The position numbers and the translations under genes were made by a program. DNA of 54,541 bases from Achromobacter pulmonis. GTDB lineage: Bacteria; Pseudomonadota; Gammaproteobacteria; Burkholderiales; Burkholderiaceae_B. Shown piece after piece: positions 10,101 through 17,850 of the stretch. The DNA lies in assembly GCF_002885955.2 (NCBI RefSeq), contig NZ_POQS01000004.1, positions 669,289-723,829 on the forward strand. The letters run 5' to 3'. Each line of letters begins with the position of its first letter. Position 1 is the first letter of the stretch. Below the pieces are notes generated by a model that was not told where the DNA came from, made no database searches, and saw only the letters and a list, made by a program, of their open reading frames with translations.

Positions 10101-10452
10101 TGTAGGCCGCCAGCACCAGCTCGATCTGGCGCTTTTCCTGCGGGCTCAGGCGGTTGTAGGAAGCGTATGACACGGTCTCGAAGGGCCAGACGGCGGGCGC
10201 CGCCTCGCCCGGCTCCGGACTCAGCATCGGCCCCTCTCCGGCGCTCAGCCACATGGGATTGACGCGCAGCGCGCGGGTCAGCTTGATGAGCGCGTCGCTC
10301 GACGGCTGCAGGCGATGCCCGCTTTCATAGTTGCCGATGGCGCTTTGCGACAGCTTGCTTGCGGCCGCCAAGTCCTTTTGTGTCCACCCCTGGAGCATTC
10401 TCGCGTTGCGCAGACGATGGCTAAACGTGTCCAATCGATCGACCTGGGCCAT
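10081..10452 (-). CDS. XRE-family helix-turn-helix transcriptional regulator
   Basis: 123 residues from the ATG at 10450-10452 (MAQVDRLDTF). The N-terminal half is a Cro/CI-type HTH (about residues 8-65: GWTQKDLAAASKLSQSAIGN, then YESGHRLQPS). The C-terminal half (about residues 85-123) is short and ends in a helix (RQIELVLAAYIKARGE), so it lacks a peptidase or cupin domain. The ATG is preceded by very AT-rich sequence and no clear ribosome binding site; a 30-codon upstream extension of the frame is possible but looks non-coding. Target unknown; autoregulation from the AT-rich upstream region is plausible. Confidence 0.85.
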   Translation of the reverse strand: MAQVDRLDTFSHRLRNARMLQGWTQKDLAAASKLSQSAIGNYESGHRLQPSSDALIKLTRALRVNPMWLSAGEGPMLSPEPGEAAPAVWPFETVSYASYNRLSPQEKRQIELVLAAYIKARGE

Positions 10453-10945
10453 TATTAATATGAATTTATATTTTTGATTAAAGCACCCGGATACCGGCAG
10501 CAAATAACCGGATTGCGCACCAATTCCGGGGCTAATCCGCAAATCGCGGCGCCGCGCCGATGGCCCGCGGCCAGGCTCCGCTCCCGGCGTCGGCGGGCCT
10601 CCCCGTCCGGCAAAAAAGCCATACCCATCATCGACTTAGTTCGATACGGACGTGCCGGCGCAGGACCATGCCGGCATGCGTCGGCGCGCCAGTGTAGGCC
10701 GGCGATGTATCAAAAATAGAAAATAATGTATCGGCAATACTTAATATGCCGGCGGCCGGATTTTCAAAACAAACAGTATTTCAAGCGTTTCCGGCCGGGC
10801 GCGGATCGGCGCCAGGTTACTCCCGGAAACCGTAGAAACTTATCTTCACAAAAAAACACGCTCGTGTTCAAATGAAACACGGACGTGGCGGAGCCGCGCG
10901 CCCCTTCAAACAACAACGCCGGACGGCGGCGTCCTGGAAGCATTG
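10453..10945. other. Long AT-rich intergenic region with operator-like repeats
   Basis: Nearly 500 bp without a convincing gene, between the divergent XRE and OmpR-like regulator genes. Next to the XRE start the sequence is strongly AT-rich (10453-10480). Two direct copies of ATGTATC-NNN-AATA lie at 10705-10718 and 10726-10739, a period of 21 bp. A 14-bp perfect palindrome, AACACGCTCGTGTT, is at 10855-10868. These look like binding sites for the flanking regulators, but no -35/-10 pair could be assigned with confidence. Confidence 0.5.
10705..10739. promoter_or_regulatory. Tandem direct repeats spaced 21 bp, candidate operator
   Basis: ATGTATCAAAAATA (10705-10718) and ATGTATCGGCAATA (10726-10739) match at 11 of 14 positions. 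Their 21-bp period puts both on the same face of the helix. OmpR-family regulators usually bind direct repeats, and an OmpR-like gene starts about 200 bp downstream. The link to that gene is inference. Confidence 0.35.
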
Positions 10946-11758
10946 ATGAACAACACGCTGGATGTCATTTTTCTCGGCCATAACGACGCCAGACATGCCA
11001 GACTCGCCGAGGCCCTGAGCCACCTGGGTTTCAGCGTCTGCCGCTGCCACGACCTGGCAGAGGTCTACAGGCGGTACTTCGACCGCCCCAGCCCCCTCAT
11101 CGTGCTGGAAGCGCCGCTGCCCGACATCCAGAACGCCGCCGTGCGGCTGCGCGCGGCCGACAGCGGCCTGGGCATCGTCGCCATTTCCGCATTTCCCGAT
11201 GCCGAAAGCCGCATCCGCACCCTGCTGTGCGGCGCCGACGCCTGCCTGCCGGCCGACGTCAGCGGGCTGGAACTGGCGGCGGCGCTGCAGGCGCTGGTGC
11301 GCCGCTACAGTGCCCACGAAAACGCCGGCGCCGCGCCCGCCGCGCAGCCGCCCGAGCCAGGCCAGGAAACCTGGCGCCTGGCCAACAAGGGCTGGACCCT
11401 GATCAGCCCGGCCGGGCAGCTGCTGGGCCTGACCACCGGCGAGCGCGACTTTCTCTCGCGGCTGGTGCACGCGCCCGACCGCAAGGTCAGCCGCGACGCC
11501 TTCCTGGCCGACGAACCAGACGAGGCCGGCGCCGGCATGGCGCGGCGCCGTTTCGTGGACGTGATGATCAGCCGGCTGCGGCGCAAGGCGGCCGCCCGGC
11601 AAATGGTGCTGCCGATTCGCACCGTGCACGGCTGGGGCTATATGTTCGCGGCGAACATCCGGTTCGATTCGGATTCGGGAGACAACGCCGGGGAAGCGGG
11701 CCGGCCGGAGACGGCGGCGGGAGACTGGCGCGACGCGACGGAAAACGCCTGCGTATAG
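10946..11758 (+). CDS. OmpR-like orphan regulator with degenerate receiver domain
   Basis: 270 residues from the ATG at 10946, which has GGAAG upstream; an in-frame TTG one codon earlier is less likely. Residues 1-120 have the shape of a CheY-like receiver, but the strand that normally ends in the phospho-acceptor Asp reads LIVLEAPLPD, so Glu stands at that position (residue 55 from the chosen ATG). The N-terminal acidic pocket is reduced to LGHND. Residues 140-240 form an OmpR/PhoB winged helix (LTTGERDFLSRLVHAP, then VDVMISRLRRKA and TVHGWGYMF). No histidine kinase is adjacent. The protein is therefore probably a phosphorylation-independent regulator. The acidic C-terminal tail (GDNAGEAGRPE) is not family-typical. 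Confidence 0.85.
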   Translation: MNNTLDVIFLGHNDARHARLAEALSHLGFSVCRCHDLAEVYRRYFDRPSPLIVLEAPLPDIQNAAVRLRAADSGLGIVAISAFPDAESRIRTLLCGADACLPADVSGLELAAALQALVRRYSAHENAGAAPAAQPPEPGQETWRLANKGWTLISPAGQLLGLTTGERDFLSRLVHAPDRKVSRDAFLADEPDEAGAGMARRRFVDVMISRLRRKAAARQMVLPIRTVHGWGYMFAANIRFDSDSGDNAGEAGRPETAAGDWRDATENACV

Positions 11759-12109
11759 GGCCGGGGCGAAAAAAACGCGGCGCGGCCCCGAAGAGCCAAG
11801 ACGCCGCGCTAAAACAACACGTGAACCTGGAGTCATCAGCCGGCACTGATGTCTACTACCCGGCACACGCGATTCCAACATTCGTGCCTCAAACACACCT
11901 CATGCACGGCCTGGGCCGTGGACTCTTGCGGGGTCTCTAGTCCCTGCGCGAGCCGCGTTGCGGCCGCCACGAGATGCAAGCGAGTTTAGGACCTTGCGCC
12001 CGTTTCCAGTAATTCTTTGTTGATAGCGTTCAATACTTATTTGATATAGCGCCGGCATGGACGGCCAGACGCCGGCGGCCGCCCTAAAATGCCGACTAAG
12101 GATTCCTCC
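11759..12109. other. Intergenic region upstream of the potassium channel gene
   Basis: About 350 bp with no supported gene. A 7-bp GC stem (11776-11782 with 11802-11808) follows the regulator gene. On the plus strand it has no T-run after it, so it is not a convincing terminator for that gene. The right end holds a candidate promoter and the start region of the channel gene. Confidence 0.4.
12020..12048 (+). promoter_or_regulatory. Candidate sigma-70 promoter for the potassium channel gene
   Basis: TTGATA (12020-12025) and GATATA (12043-12048) are separated by 17 bases in a locally AT-rich stretch about 60 bp before the start codon. The -35 hexamer is close to consensus, the -10 less so. Confidence 0.35.
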
Positions 12110-13321
12110 ATGCCCATCATGCCCTCTTCTCTCAAGCACCGCGTCCGCAAGGTGCTGGCGCTGTTTCCCCCCAACTGGTGCCTGGCCATCCTGGTGGCGC
12201 TGGACGGCTACGCCTTCATGCATCCGGTGCTGCGCGAAGTGCGCGCCCGCGACTACTCGTTCTGGCTGGCCCTGGACAACTGGCAGGACATGATGAAGGT
12301 CGTCGGCCTGCTGGAAATCCCGCGCCTGGTGCTGGGGGTGGGGCTGCAGGTCATCGCGCTGGGGCTGATCCTCAAGGCCCGCATCGCCTGGGCGTTTTCG
12401 CTGGTGCTGCTGGTCGGCACCGGCACCTTCGCCATACTGGGCGATCACGGCCGCGCCGCGCTGGGCGTCTACACGCTGGTGCTGGTCATCGCGCTGATCG
12501 TCTACTGGCGGCGCTTCGACCGCGCCAGCGTCACGGCGGGCTCGCTGTTCGCGGCGGTCAGCATGCTGTCGCTGCTGATCTACGCGGTCTTCGGCGCGCT
12601 CTACCTGGGCCAGGAATTCAATCCGCCGATCGAGGACACCGGAACGGCCTTCTATTTCTCCATCGTGTCCATGTCCACGGTGGGCTATGGCGACATCACG
12701 CCGCACACCGGCACCGCGCGGCTGTTCACCGCGTCGATTATCATCCTGGGCATCACCATTTTCGCCACCTCCATCAGCGCGATCGCCGGGCCGGTGATCG
12801 GCGGCAATCTGAAACGGCTGGTCAAAGGCAGGTTTTCCACCGCCATGCGCAAGAACCACATCATCATCGCGGGCGCGACGCCCCTGGCGCTCAGCGTCTA
12901 CGACGGCCTGCGCCGCCGCGGCGACGAAGTCACCGTCATCGTGCCCACCGGCGTGGCGCAGGAATACCCGGCCGCCACCGACCTGATCGAAGGCGATCCC
13001 TCCAGCGTGGAAGTACTGCGCAGCGCGGGCGTGGCGCGGGCGCGCTACGTGCTGGCGCTGCGCGACGACGACGCGGAGAACGCGTTCATCGTGCTGGCCG
13101 CGAAAGAAGCCACCGGCGACTCGGGCGCCAAGACGGTGGCGCTGGTCAACACCAGCAAGCACCTGGAGAAGATCCGCCGCGTGCAGCCCGACCTGGTGTT
13201 CTCGGTGCAGCTGCTGGGCGCGGAACTGCTGACGCGCGCCATCAGCGGCGAACCGCTGGACAGCCAGGCCATCACCGACCTGTTCTTCGCCAAGGCCGCG
13301 CCCGGCGCCAAGCCGGCCTGA
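12110..13321 (+). CDS. kch: Kch-type voltage-gated potassium channel with RCK/TrkA-N domain
   Basis: 403 residues from the ATG at 12110, chosen because AAGGA lies seven bases upstream; an ATG at 12089 in the same frame has no ribosome binding site. The N-terminal half carries several membrane segments. The pore helix and selectivity filter read SMSTVGYGDITP, with TVGYGD at about residues 190-195. The C-terminal half is a Rossmann-type RCK/TrkA-N domain (from HIIIAGATPLALSVYDGL) that senses ligand and gates the channel. Layout matches the E. coli Kch family. It stands alone and converges on the EAL-domain gene. Confidence 0.92.
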   Translation: MPIMPSSLKHRVRKVLALFPPNWCLAILVALDGYAFMHPVLREVRARDYSFWLALDNWQDMMKVVGLLEIPRLVLGVGLQVIALGLILKARIAWAFSLVLLVGTGTFAILGDHGRAALGVYTLVLVIALIVYWRRFDRASVTAGSLFAAVSMLSLLIYAVFGALYLGQEFNPPIEDTGTAFYFSIVSMSTVGYGDITPHTGTARLFTASIIILGITIFATSISAIAGPVIGGNLKRLVKGRFSTAMRKNHIIIAGATPLALSVYDGLRRRGDEVTVIVPTGVAQEYPAATDLIEGDPSSVEVLRSAGVARARYVLALRDDDAENAFIVLAAKEATGDSGAKTVALVNTSKHLEKIRRVQPDLVFSVQLLGAELLTRAISGEPLDSQAITDLFFAKAAPGAKPA

Positions 13322-13333
13322 GGCCCGGCAGGG

Positions 13334-14917
13334 TCACGCCTGCTGGCCAGCGTACCAGCGCGCGAACTCCGTCGCCGACATGGGACGCGCCAGAAAATAC
13401 CCCTGCAGGAACGTGACCCCGCGCGCCTTCAGGTAATCGAACTGCAGCTGGGTCTCCACGCCTTCGGCCACGACCGCCAGCCCCAGCCGGTGGGCCAGCG
13501 CGATGATCGCGTCCAGGATCGGCGCCTCTTCGCCGGCCGGCCCGATGGCCTGCACGAAGCCCTTGTCGATCTTCAGGTAATCGACCGGAAATCGCTGCAG
13601 GTACGAAAACGAACAGTGCCCCGTGCCGAAATCGTCAATGGCGACCAGCACGCCCTCGGCGCGCAAGGCGTCGATGTTGCGCCGCGCCTGGCCGTTGTCG
13701 TCCGCGATCAGGCTGCGCTCCGTGATCTCCAGCACGACCTGCGGACGGCCCGCCGCGATGCTGGCGACGAAGGCCCGGATGTCGGACAGCAGCTGGTCGC
13801 TGGACACGTGCTCGGCCGCGAGGTTCACGCCGACGTGAAAGCCCGGCGGCATGCTCCAGGCGCCCACGTCGCGCTCGACCAGCGTCAGCAGATGCCGGGT
13901 CAGTTCGACGATCATGCCCTCGGCCTCGGCCGCCGCGATGAAAATGTCCGGACGCACCGGTCCGACCCCGGGGCAGTCCCAGCGCATCAACGCCTCCACG
14001 CCTTCGCAGCGGTCGCTGGCCTGGCCGTACACCGGCTGGTAGTACACGTGGAACTCGCCGGCCCGCATGGCGCGGCGCAGCTGCTCCCTGAACGAGCGCC
14101 GGCTGGCCTGCAGCCGGTAGGCGCCCAGCCCGAGCAGCACGCTGGCCAGCAACGCCACCGGCAGGTAGGTCAGCATGCATTGCGTCCATGCCCGCGCCAG
14201 CGCGTCGGGCGGCACCCTGACGCTGATGCCGATCGACGCGCCGCTGGGCGCGCTGACGGTTTCGCGGTACAGCGGCATGGCCGAACTCGCCACGCGCGCC
14301 CAGGAATCGCTGCTTATCGGATCGCCGCTGCCGATGACGAGCTTGAGTTGCAGGTCGTCGGCGCTGGCCACGGCATTGAGCAGGTCCTGCAGATAGCGCC
14401 CGTCCACCTCGACGATGCCGCCATAGCCGTCCGGCCGGACCTTGCTGAACAGGACCGCGGAACGCTCGGGCGCCAGCGGCGTGCCGGCGACCGTATGCGG
14501 CCTGCCTTCGGACGACTCCAGCACGGGCCATCGGCTGAAATCGTCGACCGAGGCGTCGACCTCGCCCAGCGCCGACGAACAGTAAACCAGGCCGTCGCGC
14601 ACCAGCGCCAGCGAACGGAAATACGGATTGAGCGTGCCCCAGCGCTGCAGCTCGGCCAGCCGTTCGGGACACGGCCCGGTCGCCAGCTCCGCCACGCGGT
14701 CCAGCATCTCGCGCGACTGGGCCAGAATGCGCTCGACCTGCACGCGCACGATGCGCGCCGCGGTCGCCGCGTCCTGGCGTTGCGTGCTGTTCGCGTACAG
14801 CCAGGTCCATCCGACGCAGACCAGGAGGGGGACCACCAGGGCCAGCGCCACCGGCAGATAGCGCCAGGACGGTGCGCCGTCAGTCATTCCCGAAGTAGGC
14901 ATATCGCCCCGCCGCAT
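13334..14917 (-). CDS. CSS-motif/EAL domain cyclic-di-GMP phosphodiesterase
   Basis: 527 residues. Two membrane segments (about 20-41 and 246-266) flank a periplasmic CSS-motif domain with C113-S-S and a second conserved cysteine (Cys83), the pair whose disulfide state controls such enzymes in E. coli. The C-terminal EAL domain has the E308-A-L signature plus the other metal and catalytic motifs (GVNLAAEH, LEITERS, AIDDFGTG, LKIDKGF, AEGVETQ), so it should be active in hydrolysing c-di-GMP to pGpG. There is no GGDEF domain. The start at 14917 has GGTGA upstream; ATGs at 14902 and 14887 are alternatives. Local regulation is unclear. Confidence 0.93.
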   Translation of the reverse strand: MRRGDMPTSGMTDGAPSWRYLPVALALVVPLLVCVGWTWLYANSTQRQDAATAARIVRVQVERILAQSREMLDRVAELATGPCPERLAELQRWGTLNPYFRSLALVRDGLVYCSSALGEVDASVDDFSRWPVLESSEGRPHTVAGTPLAPERSAVLFSKVRPDGYGGIVEVDGRYLQDLLNAVASADDLQLKLVIGSGDPISSDSWARVASSAMPLYRETVSAPSGASIGISVRVPPDALARAWTQCMLTYLPVALLASVLLGLGAYRLQASRRSFREQLRRAMRAGEFHVYYQPVYGQASDRCEGVEALMRWDCPGVGPVRPDIFIAAAEAEGMIVELTRHLLTLVERDVGAWSMPPGFHVGVNLAAEHVSSDQLLSDIRAFVASIAAGRPQVVLEITERSLIADDNGQARRNIDALRAEGVLVAIDDFGTGHCSFSYLQRFPVDYLKIDKGFVQAIGPAGEEAPILDAIIALAHRLGLAVVAEGVETQLQFDYLKARGVTFLQGYFLARPMSATEFARWYAGQQA

Positions 14918-15243
14918 TAATTGTCACCGGCTGCAACCGGTCCAGTCTGGATAGGACACTATGACGCCCTTGGCGTCAAGAAGCGGGGCCGGATGAACGT
15001 GCGAAAAGTGTGCGCCGCCGACGCGCGCAGCAGGCGGCGCAGGCCCGCCTGCTGTGCTGCTTTTTTTGTAACTTGAAAGCGCAGGACATATTTGCATCCA
15101 AGCCGGTTTTCCCTATGAAGACTGCGGAAAATCCGCTCATCCCATCAAACTGATACGCTTTTTTTAATAGATATTGAATCTGTACTGATTTTGCTGCGGG
15201 ATCTACTGTTCTGGCGTAGGAAACACCCGTCAGGAACACCGCC
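14918..15243. other. Intergenic region between the EAL gene and cydA
   Basis: About 325 bp without a supported protein gene. It holds a strong plus-strand terminator-like hairpin (15025-15067) and then an AT-rich stretch (15130-15200) that probably includes the cydA promoter, although no clear hexamer pair or FNR/ANR box was found. Confidence 0.5.
15025..15067 (+). terminator. Intrinsic terminator-like hairpin upstream of cydA
   Basis: CAGCAGGCGG (15028-15037) pairs perfectly with CCGCCTGCTG (15045-15054) around a 7-base loop. The stem extends by three more pairs including one G-U, and a run of seven T follows at 15061-15067. No plus-strand protein gene ends nearby, so it may end a small RNA, act as a leader attenuator, or insulate cydA. 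Confidence 0.6.
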
Positions 15244-16680
15244 ATGGACAGCGACGCGCTATTGCTAGCCCGAATACAGTTCGGCTTCACCATCTCGTTT
15301 CACATCATCTTCCCCGCCATCACCATCGGGCTGGCCAGCTACCTCGCGGTGCTGGAAGGGCTGTGGCTGCGCACGCGCAACACGGTCTACCGCGACCTCT
15401 ACCACTTCTGGACCAAGATCTTCGCCGTCAACTTCGGCATGGGCGTGGTCTCCGGCCTGGTGATGGCCTACCAGTTCGGCACCAACTGGAGCTTTTTCTC
15501 CGACTTCGCCGGCAGCGTGACCGGCCCGCTGCTGGCCTACGAGGTGCTGACCGCCTTCTTCCTGGAGGCCGGCTTCCTGGGCGTGATGCTGTTCGGGTGG
15601 TCGCGCGTGGGACCGGGGCTGCATTTCTTCTCGACCGTCATGGTGGCGCTGGGCACGCTGGTCTCGGCCACCTGGATTCTGGCCTCCAACAGCTGGATGC
15701 AGACGCCCGCCGGCTACGAAATCCTGGATGGGCGCGTGGTGCCCACGGACTGGCTGGCGGTGATTTTCAACCCCTCGTTTCCCTACCGCCTGGCGCACAT
15801 GGGCATCGCGGCTTTCCTGGCCACCGCGCTCATGGTGGGCGCCTCCGGCGCCTGGCACCTGCTGCGCGGCGACCGCAGCCCGGCCGTGAAGAAGATGTAC
15901 GCGATGGCGATGGGCATGCTGCTGCTGGTGGCGCCGCTGCAGGCCGTGGTGGGCGACCTGCACGGACTGAACACGCTGGAGCACCAGCCGGCCAAGATCG
16001 CCGCGATCGAGGGCCATTGGGAGAACGAGCCGGGCGCCGGCGTGCCGCTGACGCTGTTCGGCATTCCCGACATGGCGCGCGAGGAAACCCGCTACGCGCT
16101 GAACGTCCCGCGCCTGGGCAGCCTGATCCTCACGCATAGCTGGGACGGCCAGTTCCCCGGCCTGAAGTCGTATCCGCCCGAGGACCGGCCCAACGCCACG
16201 GCCGTGTTCTGGTCGTTCCGCGTCATGGCGGGGCTGGGCATGTTGATGATCGCGCTGGCCGGCTGGGCGCTGTGGTCGCGCTGGCGCGGCCGGCTCTACG
16301 AATCGCGCGGGCTGCAGCGCTTCGCGCTGTGGATGGGACCGTCCGGGCTGATCGCCATCCTGGCCGGCTGGTACGTGACCGAGATCGGCCGCCAGCCCTG
16401 GGTGGTGTACGGCGTGATGCGCACCGCCGACGCGGCCACGCCGCACGGGCTGGGCGAGCTGACGCTGACCCTGGCGCTGTTCGTGGCGGTGTACCTGCTG
16501 GTGTTCGGCGCCGGCGTCTCGTACATGCTCCGGCTGATCCGCATGGGCCCCGGCCCCGCCCCCGGGCACGCGCCGCTGTCCGGCGGCCCGGGCGAGCCGC
16601 GCCAGCCGTCGCGGCCGCTGTCGGCCGCCTCCACCCTGGCGGGCGTCGAGCCCGCGCAACACTCGCATTCGGGAGTCTGA
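15244..16680 (+). CDS. cydA: Cytochrome bd-type ubiquinol oxidase subunit I (cyanide-insensitive type)
   Basis: 478 residues with about nine membrane segments. In the family this subunit carries hemes b558, b595 and d and oxidises quinol while reducing oxygen at the inner membrane. The N-terminal segment TISFHIIFPAITIGL has the conserved heme-ligand His at residue 20. The quinol loop (around KIAAIEGHWE) is short, and the GWYVTEIGRQPW motif near the C-terminus is typical of the CIO/CioA branch. A Pro/Gly/Ser-rich tail ends the protein. GGAA lies 8 bp before the ATG. It is the first gene of cydA-cydB-DUF2474, followed by a MocR regulator. The symbol cioA is equally defensible. Confidence 0.95.
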   Translation: MDSDALLLARIQFGFTISFHIIFPAITIGLASYLAVLEGLWLRTRNTVYRDLYHFWTKIFAVNFGMGVVSGLVMAYQFGTNWSFFSDFAGSVTGPLLAYEVLTAFFLEAGFLGVMLFGWSRVGPGLHFFSTVMVALGTLVSATWILASNSWMQTPAGYEILDGRVVPTDWLAVIFNPSFPYRLAHMGIAAFLATALMVGASGAWHLLRGDRSPAVKKMYAMAMGMLLLVAPLQAVVGDLHGLNTLEHQPAKIAAIEGHWENEPGAGVPLTLFGIPDMAREETRYALNVPRLGSLILTHSWDGQFPGLKSYPPEDRPNATAVFWSFRVMAGLGMLMIALAGWALWSRWRGRLYESRGLQRFALWMGPSGLIAILAGWYVTEIGRQPWVVYGVMRTADAATPHGLGELTLTLALFVAVYLLVFGAGVSYMLRLIRMGPGPAPGHAPLSGGPGEPRQPSRPLSAASTLAGVEPAQHSHSGV

Positions 16681-16684
16681 GGCC

Positions 16685-17692
16685 ATGGGCATCGACCTTG
16701 CACTGGTATGGGCCGTCATCATCCTGTTCGGCGTGATGATGTACGTGATCATGGATGGCTTCGATCTGGGCATCGGCATCCTGTTTCCGCTGATCTCCGA
16801 CCGCGACGAACGCGACGTGATGGTCAACACCGTGGCGCCCGTGTGGGACGGCAACGAAACCTGGCTGGTGCTGGGCGGCGCCGGCCTGCTGGCGGCGTTC
16901 CCGCTGGCCTACTCGGTGATCCTGCACGCGCTGCACCTGCCGCTGGTGTTCATGCTGCTGGGCCTCATCTTCCGCGGCGTGGCGTTCGAGTTCCGCTTCA
17001 AGGCCGACGAACACCACCGCCCGCTGTGGGACCGCGCCTTCGTCGCCGGCTCGGTCTGCGCCACCTTCTTCCAGGGCGTGACGCTGGGCGCCTACATCGA
17101 AGGCATCCCGGTGACGGACCGCGTCTACAGCGGCGGCCCCTGGGACTGGATCAGCCCGTTTTCGCTGTTCACCGGCGCCGGGCTGGTGGCGGCCTATGCG
17201 CTGCTGGGCTGCACCTGGCTCATCATGAAGACCGAGGGCCGCCTGTACCGCCACATGTGCGCCATCGCCCGGCCGCTGACGCTGGCGCTGCTGGCGGTGA
17301 TCGCCGCGCTCAGCGCCTGGACGCCGCTGGCGCAGCCGCAAATCGCGCAGCGCTGGTTCAGCCTGCCCGGCATGTTCTGGTTCCTGCCCGTGCCGGTGCT
17401 GGTCGCGGCCGCCGGCTTCGAGCTGTTGCGCCGCGTGCGCGGCGCGCCCGGCGCCGGCCCCTTCGTGCTGTCGCTGACCCTGGTGTTCCTGGGCTACAGC
17501 GGCCTGGGCATCAGCATCTGGCCCGCCATCATCCCGCCCGACGTGTCCATCTGGACGGCCTCCGCGCCGCCGCAAAGCCAGGGTTTCGCGCTGGTGGGCG
17601 CGCTGGCCATCATTCCCGTGATTCTCATGTACACCGCCTGGTCCTACTATGTGTTCCGCGGCAAGGTGCGCACCGGCGAGGAGTTCCATTGA
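16685..17692 (+). CDS. cydB: Cytochrome bd-type ubiquinol oxidase subunit II
   Basis: 335 residues, eight to nine membrane segments, opening with the family signature VMMYVIMDGFDLGIGIL and WDGNETWLVLGG. It is the structural partner of CydA in the bd oxidase. The start lies four bases after the cydA stop with a GAGG-type ribosome binding site, and the stop codon shares one base with the next small gene (TGATG), so all three are translationally coupled. Confidence 0.95.
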   Translation: MGIDLALVWAVIILFGVMMYVIMDGFDLGIGILFPLISDRDERDVMVNTVAPVWDGNETWLVLGGAGLLAAFPLAYSVILHALHLPLVFMLLGLIFRGVAFEFRFKADEHHRPLWDRAFVAGSVCATFFQGVTLGAYIEGIPVTDRVYSGGPWDWISPFSLFTGAGLVAAYALLGCTWLIMKTEGRLYRHMCAIARPLTLALLAVIAALSAWTPLAQPQIAQRWFSLPGMFWFLPVPVLVAAAGFELLRRVRGAPGAGPFVLSLTLVFLGYSGLGISIWPAIIPPDVSIWTASAPPQSQGFALVGALAIIPVILMYTAWSYYVFRGKVRTGEEFH

Positions 17693-17835
17693 TGAACCGT
17701 ACCCCCGCCACCCTGCCCTCGTGGCGCAGCCGCCTGCTGTGGCTGGCGATAATCTGGACATGCAGCGTCGCGGCGCTGGGCGCGGCCGCCTTTGCGCTGC
17801 GCCTGGTCATGAGATCCATCGGCATGTCGACCTGA
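17692..17835 (+). CDS. DUF2474 small membrane protein, companion of the bd oxidase
   Basis: 47 residues (MNRTPATLPSWRSRLLWL at the start), with one membrane segment of about 20 residues (LWLAIIWTCSVAALGAAAFALR split around residues 16-37). The ATG overlaps the last base of the cydB stop codon. Position, size and topology match the DUF2474 family found after cioAB/cydAB. By analogy with CydX it may stabilise the oxidase, but that role is inferred. It is easily missed because of its length. Confidence 0.8.
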   Translation: MNRTPATLPSWRSRLLWLAIIWTCSVAALGAAAFALRLVMRSIGMST

Positions 17836-17850
17836 ACCCACGGACCCGCC

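Noticed and set aside
10855..10868. Palindrome AACACGCTCGTGTT as a proven operator
   Set aside because: A 14-bp palindrome is suggestive, but with no second site or promoter nearby it is not strong enough for a separate feature.
11776..11808. GC stem as terminator of the OmpR-like gene
   Set aside because: The stem is only 7 bp with a 19-base loop and no T-run follows on the plus strand.
12057..12109. Earlier starts for the potassium channel frame
   Set aside because: The ATG at 12089 has no ribosome binding site, whereas the ATG at 12110 has AAGGA at good spacing.
15130..15243. FNR/ANR box upstream of cydA
   Set aside because: No TTGAT-N4-ATCAA-like sequence was found; the TTGAAT near 15173 lacks the second half-site.
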